This document shows positions 43,513 through 51,901 of a stretch of 64,000 nt of DNA, piece after piece. Each line of letters opens with the position of its first letter. Position 1 is the first letter of the stretch. The stretch comes from JAFGJQ01 sp964586145 (GTDB lineage Bacteria > Planctomycetota > Phycisphaerae > UBA1845). The stretch lies in assembly GCA_964586145.1 (NCBI GenBank), contig CAZPHH010000010.1, positions 10,878-74,877 of the forward strand. The letters are read 5' to 3'. Below the pieces are notes generated by a model that made no database searches, had not been told where the DNA came from, and was given only the letters and a program-made list of their open reading frames with translations. A program made the translations under genes and the position numbers.

Positions 43513-45129
43513 ATGCCCGACTACGACCTGATTCTGCGAAACGGCACGGTGTACGACGGCTCGGGCTCGCCCCCGGTCGCCGCCGATGTGGCGGTTTCGG
43601 GCGATGCCATCGCCGCCGTGGCGCCCCTGCCGAACGCCCGAGGCCGCGTGGAGCTGGACGCCACGGGACTGGCCGTCGCCCCCGGCTTCATCAACATGCT
43701 GAGCTGGGCCAACGAAACGCTGATCGAAGACGGCCGATCGCAGAGCGACATCCGCCAGGGCGTCACCCTCGAAGTGCTCGGCGAGGGCCGGTCCATGGGC
43801 CCGCTCAATGACTCCATGAAGCAGGAGATGGTCGAGCAGCAGGGAGACATCCGCTATAACGTGGAGTGGACCACGCTGGGCGAATACCTGGAGTTCCTCG
43901 AACGCCGCGGCGTCTCGTGCAACGTCACCTCGTTCGTCGGGGCCGCCACGCTGCGGATTCACGAGATCGGCTACGATGATCGACCCCCGACGCCCGAGGA
44001 ACTGGCGCGGATGTGCGCCCTGGTTCGGCAGGCCATGGCCGAAGGCGCGGTCGGCGTGTCCTCCGCCCTCATCTACTCTCCCGCCGCCTATGCCCGCACC
44101 GACGAGCTGATCGCCCTGGCGAAGGAGGCAGCCGCCGACGGCGGCCTGTACGCCTCCCACATCCGCAACGAGGCCGATGGCCTGCTGGAGGCCCTGGACG
44201 AGTTCCTGACCATCGCACGCCTGGCCGGCGTCAAGGCCGAGGTGTACCACCTCAAGGCCTCCGGCCGGTCCAACTGGGACAAGCTGGACACCGTCGTCAA
44301 AACCATCGACAACGCCCGCGCGGAGGGGCTGCCCATCACGGCCGACATGTACACATATGCGGCCAGCTCCACCGGCCTGGACGCAGTCATGCCGCCCTGG
44401 GTGCAGGAAGGCGGACACAAGGCGTGGGTCGCCCGTCTGCGCGATCCGAACGTGCGGGCCCGCGTCAAGACCGACATGAACACCCCCAGCCGGGCGTGGG
44501 ACAACGGCTGGCTCTCCGTCGGCTCCCCGGACAAGATCCTGCTGGTCGGCTTCAAAAACCCGTCGCTCAAGCCGCTGGCCGGCAAGACGCTCGCGGAAAT
44601 CGCCGCCATGCGGGGCACGCCGCCGGAAGACACGGCCATGGACCTCGTGATCGAGGACGACAGCGAGGTCGGGGCGGTGTTCTTCGTCATGTCGGAAGAG
44701 AACGTAACGAAGAAGGTCCGCTGCCCGTGGATGAGCTTCTGCTCTGACGCCCGCTCACTGGCGCCCGAGGGCGTCTTCCTGAAGCGAAACACGCACCCCA
44801 GGGCCTACGGTTCATTCGCCCGCGTGCTGGGCAAGTACGTCCGGGACGAGCAGGTCATTCCCATGGAAGAGGCCGTCCGGCGGCTGGCGGCCCTGCCCGC
44901 CGCGAACCTCGGTCTGGACCGCCGGGGCCTGCTGGCCCCGGGCCACTTCGCGGACGTCGTGGCCTTTGACCCCGCCGCCATTCGCGACAACGCCACGTAC
45001 AAGGAGCCCCACCAGTACGCCACCGGCATGGTCCACGTGGTCGTCAACGGGACCCCCGTCCTTCGAGACGGCGACCACACCGGCGCCACGCCCGGCCGCT
45101 TCGTCCGCGGCCCCGGCCGGCGTGAATAA
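43513..45129 (+). CDS. N-acyl-D-amino-acid deacylase (D-aminoacylase)
   Basis: A 538-residue amidohydrolase of the D-aminoacylase family, which hydrolyses N-acyl-D-amino acids and some D-amino-acid dipeptides. It shows 'YDLILRNGTVYDGSGSPPVA', 'GLAVAPGFINMLSWANETLI' (where the usual HxHxD metal site reads N-M-L-S-W), 'GVTLEVLGEGRSMGPLNDSM', 'GGLYASHIRNEADGLLEALD', 'AEVYHLKASGRSNWDKLDTV' and the late 'GRRE' tail. The altered first metal motif is seen in some family members using a single zinc. GGAAAGGAA precedes the ATG. Fifth enzyme class of the cluster acting on D-amino-acid compounds. Confidence 0.88.
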   Translation: MPDYDLILRNGTVYDGSGSPPVAADVAVSGDAIAAVAPLPNARGRVELDATGLAVAPGFINMLSWANETLIEDGRSQSDIRQGVTLEVLGEGRSMGPLNDSMKQEMVEQQGDIRYNVEWTTLGEYLEFLERRGVSCNVTSFVGAATLRIHEIGYDDRPPTPEELARMCALVRQAMAEGAVGVSSALIYSPAAYARTDELIALAKEAAADGGLYASHIRNEADGLLEALDEFLTIARLAGVKAEVYHLKASGRSNWDKLDTVVKTIDNARAEGLPITADMYTYAASSTGLDAVMPPWVQEGGHKAWVARLRDPNVRARVKTDMNTPSRAWDNGWLSVGSPDKILLVGFKNPSLKPLAGKTLAEIAAMRGTPPEDTAMDLVIEDDSEVGAVFFVMSEENVTKKVRCPWMSFCSDARSLAPEGVFLKRNTHPRAYGSFARVLGKYVRDEQVIPMEEAVRRLAALPAANLGLDRRGLLAPGHFADVVAFDPAAIRDNATYKEPHQYATGMVHVVVNGTPVLRDGDHTGATPGRFVRGPGRRE

Positions 45130-45162
45130 CCCGCCTCGGGCGCGTCGCGGGCCAAGGTGCGC

Positions 45163-45717
45163 CTACGACCCTCCGAACACCAGATGACAGATTCCCACCG
45201 CCGCCAGAATCCCCGCCAGGTCCGCCAGCAACCCCGCCACCATGGCGTGCCGGATGCGACGGATGCCCACCGAGCCGAAGTACAACGCGATGACGTAAAA
45301 CGTGGTGTCCGTGCTGCCGAACATGGTCGCAGCCACCTTGGCCTCGAACGAATCCGGCTGGGCCTTGGTGATCTCCGACACCAGCCCCAGCGACCCCGAC
45401 CCGGACAGTGGCTTCATCAGCGCCACCGGCATCACCTCCGAAGGCATGCCCACCAGGTCCGTCGCGGGCGCCAGTGTGGCGGAGATGTACTCCAACGCGC
45501 CGGACACGCGGAACATTCCGATGGCCACGAAAATGGCGACGATGTAGGGGAGAATCTGCAGGAAGATATCCCACCCCTCCTTGCCCCCTTCGATGAACGC
45601 CTCGTACACCTTGACCCGCCGCATCATCGCATAGCCGATGATCACGAAGAACATCAGCGGAATGGTCAGCAGCGAAATCTGGTCCACAACCAGACGAAAG
45701 ATTCCGGCCCCGGTCAT
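45163..45717 (-). CDS. spmB: spore maturation protein B-like (SpmB)
   Basis: A 184-residue membrane protein of the nucleoside-recognition ('Gate') family: 'LVVDQISLLTIPLMFFVIIG', 'EAFIEGGKEGWDIFLQILPY', 'MKPLSGSGSLGLVSEI' and 'ATMFGSTDTTFYVIALYFGS' match SpmB closely. In Bacillus spmA and spmB are cotranscribed with dacB and help spore-core dehydration; non-sporulating bacteria also have them, with unknown function. The start shares ATGA with the spmA stop. Confidence 0.9.
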   Translation of the reverse strand: MTGAGIFRLVVDQISLLTIPLMFFVIIGYAMMRRVKVYEAFIEGGKEGWDIFLQILPYIVAIFVAIGMFRVSGALEYISATLAPATDLVGMPSEVMPVALMKPLSGSGSLGLVSEITKAQPDSFEAKVAATMFGSTDTTFYVIALYFGSVGIRRIRHAMVAGLLADLAGILAAVGICHLVFGGS

Positions 45718-46964
45718 GCCTTGCCCTCCTTCTCCGATCCGCGGTTGGCAGCCGCCTCGCGATCGTACTCGGCCACCGCCGCGGCGCGGGAGAACATGGG
45801 AAGCCGTCCAAGCAGCTTGACCATGATGATCGCCGTCACCGTCGCGACGGCCCCCGCCAGCATGCACGTGCCGATGATCTCCGCCGGATCGCTGCATTGA
45901 GCAGCCTGGCGGACCCCCAGCAGCGTCGTGGGAAGAATCGCCAGCCCGGCCGTGTTGTAGCCCAGCAGCATGATCTGCGAATCCGTGGCCACTTCCGGAC
46001 GATCGTTCAGCGTCTGAAGCTCCTTCATCGCCTTGAGCCCGAACGGCGTCGCGGCGTTGCCCAGCCCCAGCAGCGTCGAGGTCACGTTCATCACGATGGC
46101 CCCGTTGGCCGGATGGTCCTTCGGCACCTGCGGAAACAGAAACCGGATGACCGGGTACATGCCCCGGGCCACAAGCTGCACGATGCCCGCCTTCTCCCCT
46201 ACTCTCATCAGGCCCAGCAGCATGACCATGGCCGCCACCAGGCCCAGCGCGATGTTGAAACCGCCGGCCGCGAAATCAAACGCCGCGTCCGTGAGCGACT
46301 TGAGTGTGACGAGCTTGCCCTTCGCGACCAGTTCCTCGGCCACCAGCACGCACTCACCCGGCTTACAGTGCTGCCAGGTCAGCAGGAACCCGTCCTCCGC
46401 CTTGTGTACGGCGTCCAGGTACGGCGGCTGCACACCCACCGGCCCGTCCACGGAATCGACCGACAGCGTGTCACCGCTTCGACGGAACCGGAACGTGAAC
46501 GTGCGTTGGGCGCCGTCGGCCGTCGTCTGCCGCAGGTGCAGGGCGTTGCGGTCCCGGCTCAAATACCGATCGGGGACCCGCTCGCCCGGCCGGAAGGACC
46601 GCTCGACCGCCATCAGGTACTGTCCGTACCCGACGTAGTCCCAGGTCACCGCGATCGCCTGCTCGTCACGACGGGCGGCGATCAGCCACGGCGAGCCATC
46701 CGCCCGGGAGTCGGAACGGTCCGGCACCACAAACGCTCCATCCTCCTCCTCCAGCGTAACTTCGAACCGCTCGAAACCGCGCTTGTCGTCACCGATGTAG
46801 ATGGCCAGCGTGGCGGACCCGTCGTCGAGCAACGACGAGCTCAGTCGACTGGTCGTGGGCTGATAGTGCTGCACCGCGCAAAGGACAAAAGAGATCAGGA
46901 TCATCAGCCCCCAGATGGTGTTGATGTTCAACAGGGACCGGATCAGCCCGCTGAAGACCTTCAT
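45714..46964 (-). CDS. spmA: spore maturation protein A-like (SpmA) with large insertion
   Basis: A 416-residue membrane protein, about twice the usual ~195. Residues 1-~30 hold the first SpmA helix ('LLNINTIWGLMILISFVLCA'), then a ~165-residue insertion (~35-200) of polar, strand-rich sequence likely outside the membrane ('LEEEDGAFVVPDRSDSRADG', 'FRFRRSGDTLSVDSVDGPVG'). The SpmA core resumes at ~210: 'AAGGFNIALGLVAAMVMLLG', 'ANGAIVMNVTSTLLGLGNAA', 'LGYNTAGLAILPTTLLGVRQ'. GGAGG lies 11 bases before the ATG. The pair may transport or gate a cell-wall-related compound; that is inference. Confidence 0.85.
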   Translation of the reverse strand: MKVFSGLIRSLLNINTIWGLMILISFVLCAVQHYQPTTSRLSSSLLDDGSATLAIYIGDDKRGFERFEVTLEEEDGAFVVPDRSDSRADGSPWLIAARRDEQAIAVTWDYVGYGQYLMAVERSFRPGERVPDRYLSRDRNALHLRQTTADGAQRTFTFRFRRSGDTLSVDSVDGPVGVQPPYLDAVHKAEDGFLLTWQHCKPGECVLVAEELVAKGKLVTLKSLTDAAFDFAAGGFNIALGLVAAMVMLLGLMRVGEKAGIVQLVARGMYPVIRFLFPQVPKDHPANGAIVMNVTSTLLGLGNAATPFGLKAMKELQTLNDRPEVATDSQIMLLGYNTAGLAILPTTLLGVRQAAQCSDPAEIIGTCMLAGAVATVTAIIMVKLLGRLPMFSRAAAVAEYDREAAANRGSEKEGKA

Positions 46965-47049
46965 AGGCCAGGCTCCTCCTGCCCGTGTGATAGGAGTACC
47001 GCCTCCCGTCGCACGCCACGGCGGACAGGCAGGGGACACGGGCGATCGT

Positions 47050-47078
47050 ATTATGGGTCCCCTCGCGCATCGTGCCAA
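47050..47078 (-). promoter_or_regulatory. promoter for spmA-spmB
   Basis: On the minus strand TTGGCA (47078-47073), a 17-base spacer and CATAAT (47055-47050), about 85 bases before the spmA start. Confidence 0.5.
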
Positions 47079-47095
47079 GGCAGAACGCAGGCCGC

Positions 47096-47123
47096 TTGTG
47101 AAATCGCCGCTTCACGCTATGCT
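47096..47123 (+). promoter_or_regulatory. promoter for alr-dacB
   Basis: TTGTGA (47096-47101), a 16-base spacer and TATGCT (47118-47123), 46 bases before the alr ATG; divergent from the spmA promoter, 17 bases apart. Confidence 0.5.
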
Positions 47124-47169
47124 CGGGCCCTCGACGCCCCGACGCGCCGTAATCCGGGGACCGTATCGC

Positions 47170-48339
47170 ATGAACGCCGCTTGCCTGCGTGCCGAAATAG
47201 ATCTGGCCGCCATTGAGCACAACATCCGCGTGCTCCGCTCCTTCGCCCCGGCCGGCTGCAAGCTCTGCCCCGCCGTCAAGGCCGACGCATACGGGCACGG
47301 CATCCGGCTCATCCTGCCCGCCCTGCGACGGGCCGGCGCCGACATGCTCGGCGTGGCCGCCACCCGCGAGGCCCTGGAGCTGCGCGAGCTGGCATACAAC
47401 GGGCCGATCCTGCTGTTCGGAACGGAACTCAACGCCTGGCGCGGACCGCAACGCGACGACACGGCCCGCTGGCTGGTGGAGCACGACGTGCGAGTCACGG
47501 TAACGTCGGCTGCCGACCTCGACGACCTGGCCGCCGCCGCACGCGCCCTACGCCGGCCCGCCCGGCTCCACTTCAAGCTGGATTCCGGCATGTCGCGCAT
47601 GGGCATACACGAAGAACCCCTGCTCGAGCTGATGCAGGTCGCCGGCCGGACTGACGGCCTCGTAATCGAGGGCCTCTACACCCACTTCGCCACGGCCGAT
47701 GACGACAAGGCCTTCGCCCGGCAGCAACTCGACCGGTTCCTGGCGTTCGTCCAACAGGTCCGCACCGCCGGGCTTTCCGTGCCCGTCGTCCACGCCGCCA
47801 ATTCCGCGGCCATCATCGACGTACCGGGCAGCCACCTCGACATGATCCGGCCCGGCATCTCTCTCTACGGCTACCACACCGGCCCGGACATGGTACACCG
47901 GCCGGACCTGCGCCCGTCCCTGCGCCTGGTCACCCAACTCACGCTGGTCAAGGAAATCCCGGCGGGCAGCCGCGTCGGATACGGCGGCACGTTCCAGACC
48001 CGGCAGGAATCGCTGGTCGGACTCGTGCCCATCGGCTACGCCGACGGATACAGCCGGCACCTGTCCGGCCGTGGACAGATGCGCGTGGCCGGCCGGCTGG
48101 TTCCGGTCATTGGCCGGGTCAGTATGGACCAGACCATCGTCGACCTGACGGCGTTACAGCGCGACGGCGTGTCCGTCTCGGCGGGCGATCCGGTGGTGAT
48201 CATCGACAACGATCGGGACGCGCCGAACAGCGTCGAGTCGCTGGCCTTGATGCTCGGCACAATTCCCTACGAAATCACCACGCGGCTCGGCAACCGCATC
48301 GAGCGCGTGGCGGCACAACCGAAGGCCAATGGCGTCTGA
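47170..48339 (+). CDS. alr: alanine racemase
   Basis: A 389-residue PLP enzyme interconverting L- and D-alanine. The PLP lysine is in 'LCPAVKADAYGHGIRLILPA'; other signatures are 'LHFKLDSGMSRMGIHEEPLL', 'VHAANSAAIIDVPGSHLDMI', 'RPGISLYGYHTGPDM', 'SRVGYGGTFQTRQESLVGLV' and the catalytic Tyr region 'IGYADGYSRHLSGRGQMRVA'. Complete length. It overlaps the possible early starts of dacB and is probably cotranscribed with it. In this context it can return freed D-Ala to L-Ala or supply D-Ala. Confidence 0.96.
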   Translation: MNAACLRAEIDLAAIEHNIRVLRSFAPAGCKLCPAVKADAYGHGIRLILPALRRAGADMLGVAATREALELRELAYNGPILLFGTELNAWRGPQRDDTARWLVEHDVRVTVTSAADLDDLAAAARALRRPARLHFKLDSGMSRMGIHEEPLLELMQVAGRTDGLVIEGLYTHFATADDDKAFARQQLDRFLAFVQQVRTAGLSVPVVHAANSAAIIDVPGSHLDMIRPGISLYGYHTGPDMVHRPDLRPSLRLVTQLTLVKEIPAGSRVGYGGTFQTRQESLVGLVPIGYADGYSRHLSGRGQMRVAGRLVPVIGRVSMDQTIVDLTALQRDGVSVSAGDPVVIIDNDRDAPNSVESLALMLGTIPYEITTRLGNRIERVAAQPKANGV

Positions 48340-48382
48340 GAAACCCGAGGAAGCCCAAGTGACCCATCCCTCCGGAGGAACC

Positions 48383-49855
48383 ATGAAGCGGAACCGACCC
48401 ATCCGTCTGGCGTTCGTATTGCCCGGCCTCCTGGCAGCCGCAGCATGCGCACCGGTCCGGCACGATCCGGCCCTTTCGAAGGACCTGCCGCCCATCCTGC
48501 ACCGGCTGGAGGATTCGGGCGCCATCGTTTCCGCCCGGGTCATCGAGCTGCCGTCCGGACGGGAGTTGTACGCGGAAAACGCGGATCAGCCCTTCACGCC
48601 GGCCAGCAACATGAAGCTGGTGGTCAGTGCGGCCGCCCTGGACGCCCTGGGCCGGGACTTCACGTATGACACGTACCTGGTCCGATCGGGCGACGACCTC
48701 TGGATCGTGGGCACGGGCGATCCCGCCCTCGGCGACGTCCGGCTGGCCAACCGCCACAAACGCGATCCGTACGGAGTGCTCGATGAGTGGGCACGCCTCC
48801 TCAAGCGCAAAGGGGTGACTCGGATCGCCGGCGACCTGTGTTACGATGAGTCGTGGTTTGAGATGAGGCAACTCCACGACGACTGGTCCGCGCGCAGCCG
48901 CACCGAATGGTACGCCTGCCCGGTCAGCGGCCTGAACTTCAACGACAACTGCATCGACGTGACCGTCACGCCTGCGGACCCTGGTGCGCCGGTCAGCTAC
49001 AGCATTGCCCCGCCCACCCAGGCGGTCACCATCGTCAACAACTGCGTTTCGCACGGCGACGGCCGGCCGGCGGACATCGTCCGGGATGACACCCGCAACG
49101 TCTTCACACTGACGGGCCGGGCAACCAAGCGCACGGAATTGCAGTCCAAGCCGGTCACCCACCCCGGCCTGTTCCTGGCCGACGCCTTCCGCCTGGCCCT
49201 GCAGAAGCACGGCATCGACGTCGCCGGCAACCTCCGGCCGATTTCCGTCCGGCGGGATGCTCACGGAGCGCCGCGCGACGGAGAAATTCTGGCCGTCCGC
49301 CAAACCCCGCTGGCCGACGTGCTCTGGCGGACCAACACCCACTCCCAGAACCTTTTTGCCGAATGCCTGGCCAAAACGCTGGGACGGCAGTGGGCGGCCT
49401 CGTGGTGGCTGCGGCAGCCCGGGTCGTGGGACAACGCCCGCCGGGCCGTGCCCGACCGCATCCGCAGGCTGGGCGTTTCCACCCGTGGCCTGACGGTGGC
49501 CGACGGCTCCGGCCTGAGCCGCGGCAACCAGGTCACCGCCCGGCTGCTCACCGACCTGCTGAAGGTCATGCACTCGCACCCGGATGGGGCGATGTATCGG
49601 GAGAGCCTGTCCAAGGTCGGCGTGGAGGGCACGTTGCGTAATCGCATGAGTGACCTGAAAGGCCGCGTTTTCGCCAAAACCGGCTATATCGGCTCCGTCC
49701 GCACCCTCAGCGGCTACGTGCAGACCCACGACGGAAAATGGCTGGCCTTCTCGTTCCTGTACAACCGAATCCCCGGTTCGGTGAAGCCGTTCGAGGAGCT
49801 GCAGGACGAGGCGGTACGCGTGCTGACGGAGTGGTCACCGGGAGAAACCGAGTAG
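48383..49855 (+). CDS. dacB: D-Ala-D-Ala carboxypeptidase / endopeptidase, S13 (PBP4 type), lipoprotein
   Basis: A 490-residue S13 penicillin-binding protein that trims D-Ala from, or cuts cross-links in, peptidoglycan. The lipobox is 'PGLLAAAACAP'. Active-site motifs: SxxK at Ser75-Lys78 in 'TPASNMKLVVSAAA', SxN at Ser321-Asn323 in 'NTHSQNLFAECLAK' and KTG at 432-434 in 'FAKTGYIGSVRTLSGY'. ATG 48383 has GGAGGA five bases upstream. Its last ~125 codons are repeated at 51902-52281 beyond the hipBA module, and the repeats differ at their 3' ends, so the native C terminus is uncertain. Confidence 0.93.
   Translation: MKRNRPIRLAFVLPGLLAAAACAPVRHDPALSKDLPPILHRLEDSGAIVSARVIELPSGRELYAENADQPFTPASNMKLVVSAAALDALGRDFTYDTYLVRSGDDLWIVGTGDPALGDVRLANRHKRDPYGVLDEWARLLKRKGVTRIAGDLCYDESWFEMRQLHDDWSARSRTEWYACPVSGLNFNDNCIDVTVTPADPGAPVSYSIAPPTQAVTIVNNCVSHGDGRPADIVRDDTRNVFTLTGRATKRTELQSKPVTHPGLFLADAFRLALQKHGIDVAGNLRPISVRRDAHGAPRDGEILAVRQTPLADVLWRTNTHSQNLFAECLAKTLGRQWAASWWLRQPGSWDNARRAVPDRIRRLGVSTRGLTVADGSGLSRGNQVTARLLTDLLKVMHSHPDGAMYRESLSKVGVEGTLRNRMSDLKGRVFAKTGYIGSVRTLSGYVQTHDGKWLAFSFLYNRIPGSVKPFEELQDEAVRVLTEWSPGETE
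49462..49841 (+). repeat. direct repeat, left copy (dacB 3' end)
   Basis: About 380 bases matching 51902-52281 at an offset of exactly 2440. Positions 49478-49776 (299 bases) are identical by eye; mismatches cluster at both edges (49473, 49477, 49777, 49789, 49807, 49826, 49829, 49837, 49838). Confidence 0.9.
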
Positions 49856-50301
49856 AAACGGCCCCCACTCACGCACGCTGGACAAGCCAGGAACCTGCAT
49901 CGCCCACCGAAGCACGGCGAGCAAACCCCCAGAGTCGCGTGTGCTGTCTTCGATGCGAAAGCCGCACTCACAATGCAATGGGCATTCGGTGGCCGGGTTG
50001 CACAGGTGATTCCCGATGAATCGTCAGATCGGACCTCTCGACGGTCACTCCTCACTCGAGGGCAGGGAACCGTCGAACAGAGTGTTTGACGCGCGCCGGA
50101 ATCCAGATTGGGAACTGAAGCGGACGGAGATGTAAAGCGCTCTCACACGTGAACTTACGACACATTCCCTGGGCGCTGGTACGAGTCCTTGCACGGACAA
50201 CCGATGGTGCGTAAGCGATAATATTATATCGGTAAGGACCGTTTTAGAGGAAATGAAGATAATATATTGACTGTCATCTGTGATGAGGGTAGAATCGTGT
50301 C
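49856..50301. other. gene-free left arm of the hipBA insert
   Basis: No supported gene. The sequence becomes markedly AT-rich after ~50210, with GATAATATTATATC (50217-50230), CGGTAAGGACCG (50230-50241) and GATAATATATTG (50258-50269), partly palindromic words that could be HipB operators, followed by the promoter at 50267-50295. Confidence 0.5.
50267..50295 (+). promoter_or_regulatory. strong promoter of hipB-hipA
   Basis: TTGACT (50267-50272), a 17-base spacer and TAGAAT (50290-50295). The ATG at 50302 is seven bases past the -10 box, where transcription should start, and there is no ribosome-binding site, so the mRNA is probably leaderless. Confidence 0.65.
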
Positions 50302-50613
50302 ATGAATGCCACAACGCTTTCGCTGACCGGTCCAACCGAAGTGGCCAAGGCATTGGCTGCGCGTGCCAAGGCCCATCGGCTTTTGCGCGGCTGGACACAG
50401 AACACACTCGCTCAGCGCGCGGGCGTCACCGCGGCGTCGTACCGGCGTTTCGAGCGATCCGGGAAAGCCTCGCTGGGGTTGGTTCTGAAGGTGGCTCACG
50501 CTTTGGCCCGCCTCGATGATTTCGACCGTTTGCTCCAACTGCCGCCGGCCCGAAGCATAGCAGAGCTCGAACAGCAGACCGCCGGACCCACCCGCAAGCG
50601 AGGACGGAGATGA
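50302..50613 (+). CDS. hipB: HipB-like XRE-family antitoxin
   Basis: A 103-residue DNA-binding protein with an XRE-type helix-turn-helix: 'LAARAKAHRLLRGWTQNTLA', then 'QRAGVTAASYRRFERSGKAS', then 'LGLVLKVAHALARLDDFDRL'. Basic tail 'GPTRKRGRR'. It overlaps the hipA start by four bases (ATGA), as in type II toxin-antitoxin operons. It should repress its own promoter and neutralise HipA. It lies within the inserted segment bracketed by the dacB repeat. Confidence 0.88.
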   Translation: MNATTLSLTGPTEVAKALAARAKAHRLLRGWTQNTLAQRAGVTAASYRRFERSGKASLGLVLKVAHALARLDDFDRLLQLPPARSIAELEQQTAGPTRKRGRR

Positions 50614-51839
50614 AGAAGCTCGAGGTTCACTTCGTCCGCAGCCCCGGCGATGCGTTGCATGTCGGCACGTTGGCCGAGGACCGAGGCCGGGTGTACTTTG
50701 AATACGCCGCCGGTTTCCTTGCCTCCGGTCTGAGTCTTTCGCCGTTTCACGTCCCGTTCGAGCCGGGACTCTTCGAGCATCGCGATCACGCATTCGGCCC
50801 GTTGCCGGGTCTGTTCGACGACTCACTGCCCGACGGGTGGGGGCTGCTGCTGATGGATCGCCATTTCCGTTCGCTCGGCCACAACCTTGCGGCGATCAGC
50901 CCGCTGGATCGGCTTTCGTGGCTCGGGACCCGGACTATGGGCGCACTGACCTACCATCCGCCAGCCGACCGTGATGAGGCCGACATCAGCATGTTCGACC
51001 TGCACGACCTGGCTCGGCACTCGCAGGACATCCTGGTGGGTGCGGCTGTCGATGTTCTTCCTGAACTGCTGCGGGCCGGCGGCTCGCCCGGCGGTGCGCG
51101 TCCCAAGGTGCTCGTGGGCTATAACCCCGACACCGGCGAAGTACGCAGCGGCGAGGATGACCTGCCGGACGGCTTCGAACACTGGATCGTCAAGTTCACG
51201 GCGAAAGCGGACTCGGCCGACGCCGGAGCCATCGAGTTCGCCTATTCGCTGATGGCCCGCGATGCGGGCATCGACATCCCGCCGACACGGCTGTTCGAAA
51301 CGCGCGCGGGCCAGAGGTTTTTCGGCGTTCAGCGGTTCGACCGCGCCGGCAATCGACGGTATCACGTCCACACGTTCGGGAACCTGATTCAATCGAACTT
51401 CCGTATCCCCTCCGCAGACTACGCCGACCTGTTCAAGGCGACCAGCCTGCTGACACGAAATCATCAGGATGTGCGGCGTGCCTTCCGCCGAATGGTCTTC
51501 AACGTGTTGGCCCACAACCGCGACGACCACGTGAAGAACTTCGCGTTTCGGCTGGAGGACACGACGGGTGATTGGTCATTGACGCCGGCCTACGACCTGC
51601 TCCATACCCCCGGTCCCGGCGGCGAGCACACGATGACCTTGGCGGGCGAAGGAAAGCACCCTGGCCGACCGCACATGCTGCGCCTGGCCGAGCAGGCCGG
51701 TTTGTCCAAGAACGAGGTTACGGCCATCATCGACAACGTTCGAGTTGCCGTCGGACGCTGGTCTGATCACGCTGCCCAGGCGGGCGTGACAACGGCGGCC
51801 GCCGCGGAAATCGCAAACTCGTTACCGGAACTGAAGTAG
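50610..51839 (+). CDS. hipA: HipA-family serine/threonine kinase toxin
   Basis: A 409-residue HipA: N-subdomain 'VGTLAEDRGRVYFEYAAGFL', 'FDDSLPDGWGLLLMDRHFRS', the Gly-rich loop 'GGSPGGARPKVLVGYNPDTG', the ATP-side 'EHWIVKFTAKADSADAGAIE', the catalytic loop 'LAHNRDDHVKNFAFRLED' (Asp305, Lys309, Asn310) and the metal Asp329 in 'LTPAYDLLHTPGPGGEHTMT'. E. coli HipA phosphorylates glutamyl-tRNA synthetase and induces persistence; the target here is unknown. All key residues are intact, so the toxin should be active. Confidence 0.93.
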   Translation: MKKLEVHFVRSPGDALHVGTLAEDRGRVYFEYAAGFLASGLSLSPFHVPFEPGLFEHRDHAFGPLPGLFDDSLPDGWGLLLMDRHFRSLGHNLAAISPLDRLSWLGTRTMGALTYHPPADRDEADISMFDLHDLARHSQDILVGAAVDVLPELLRAGGSPGGARPKVLVGYNPDTGEVRSGEDDLPDGFEHWIVKFTAKADSADAGAIEFAYSLMARDAGIDIPPTRLFETRAGQRFFGVQRFDRAGNRRYHVHTFGNLIQSNFRIPSADYADLFKATSLLTRNHQDVRRAFRRMVFNVLAHNRDDHVKNFAFRLEDTTGDWSLTPAYDLLHTPGPGGEHTMTLAGEGKHPGRPHMLRLAEQAGLSKNEVTAIIDNVRVAVGRWSDHAAQAGVTTAAAAEIANSLPELK

Positions 51840-51901
51840 GGGCCGAAGTCACGCTTGTTCTGCGCTGCACGGCCAAAGCTTTCAAGAAGCTGGGGGCCAG
51901 G

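Noticed and set aside
49714..50055. Minus-strand frame across the end of dacB
   Set aside because: Antisense of dacB plus non-coding flank; Cys/Ser-rich text with no motif or start signal.
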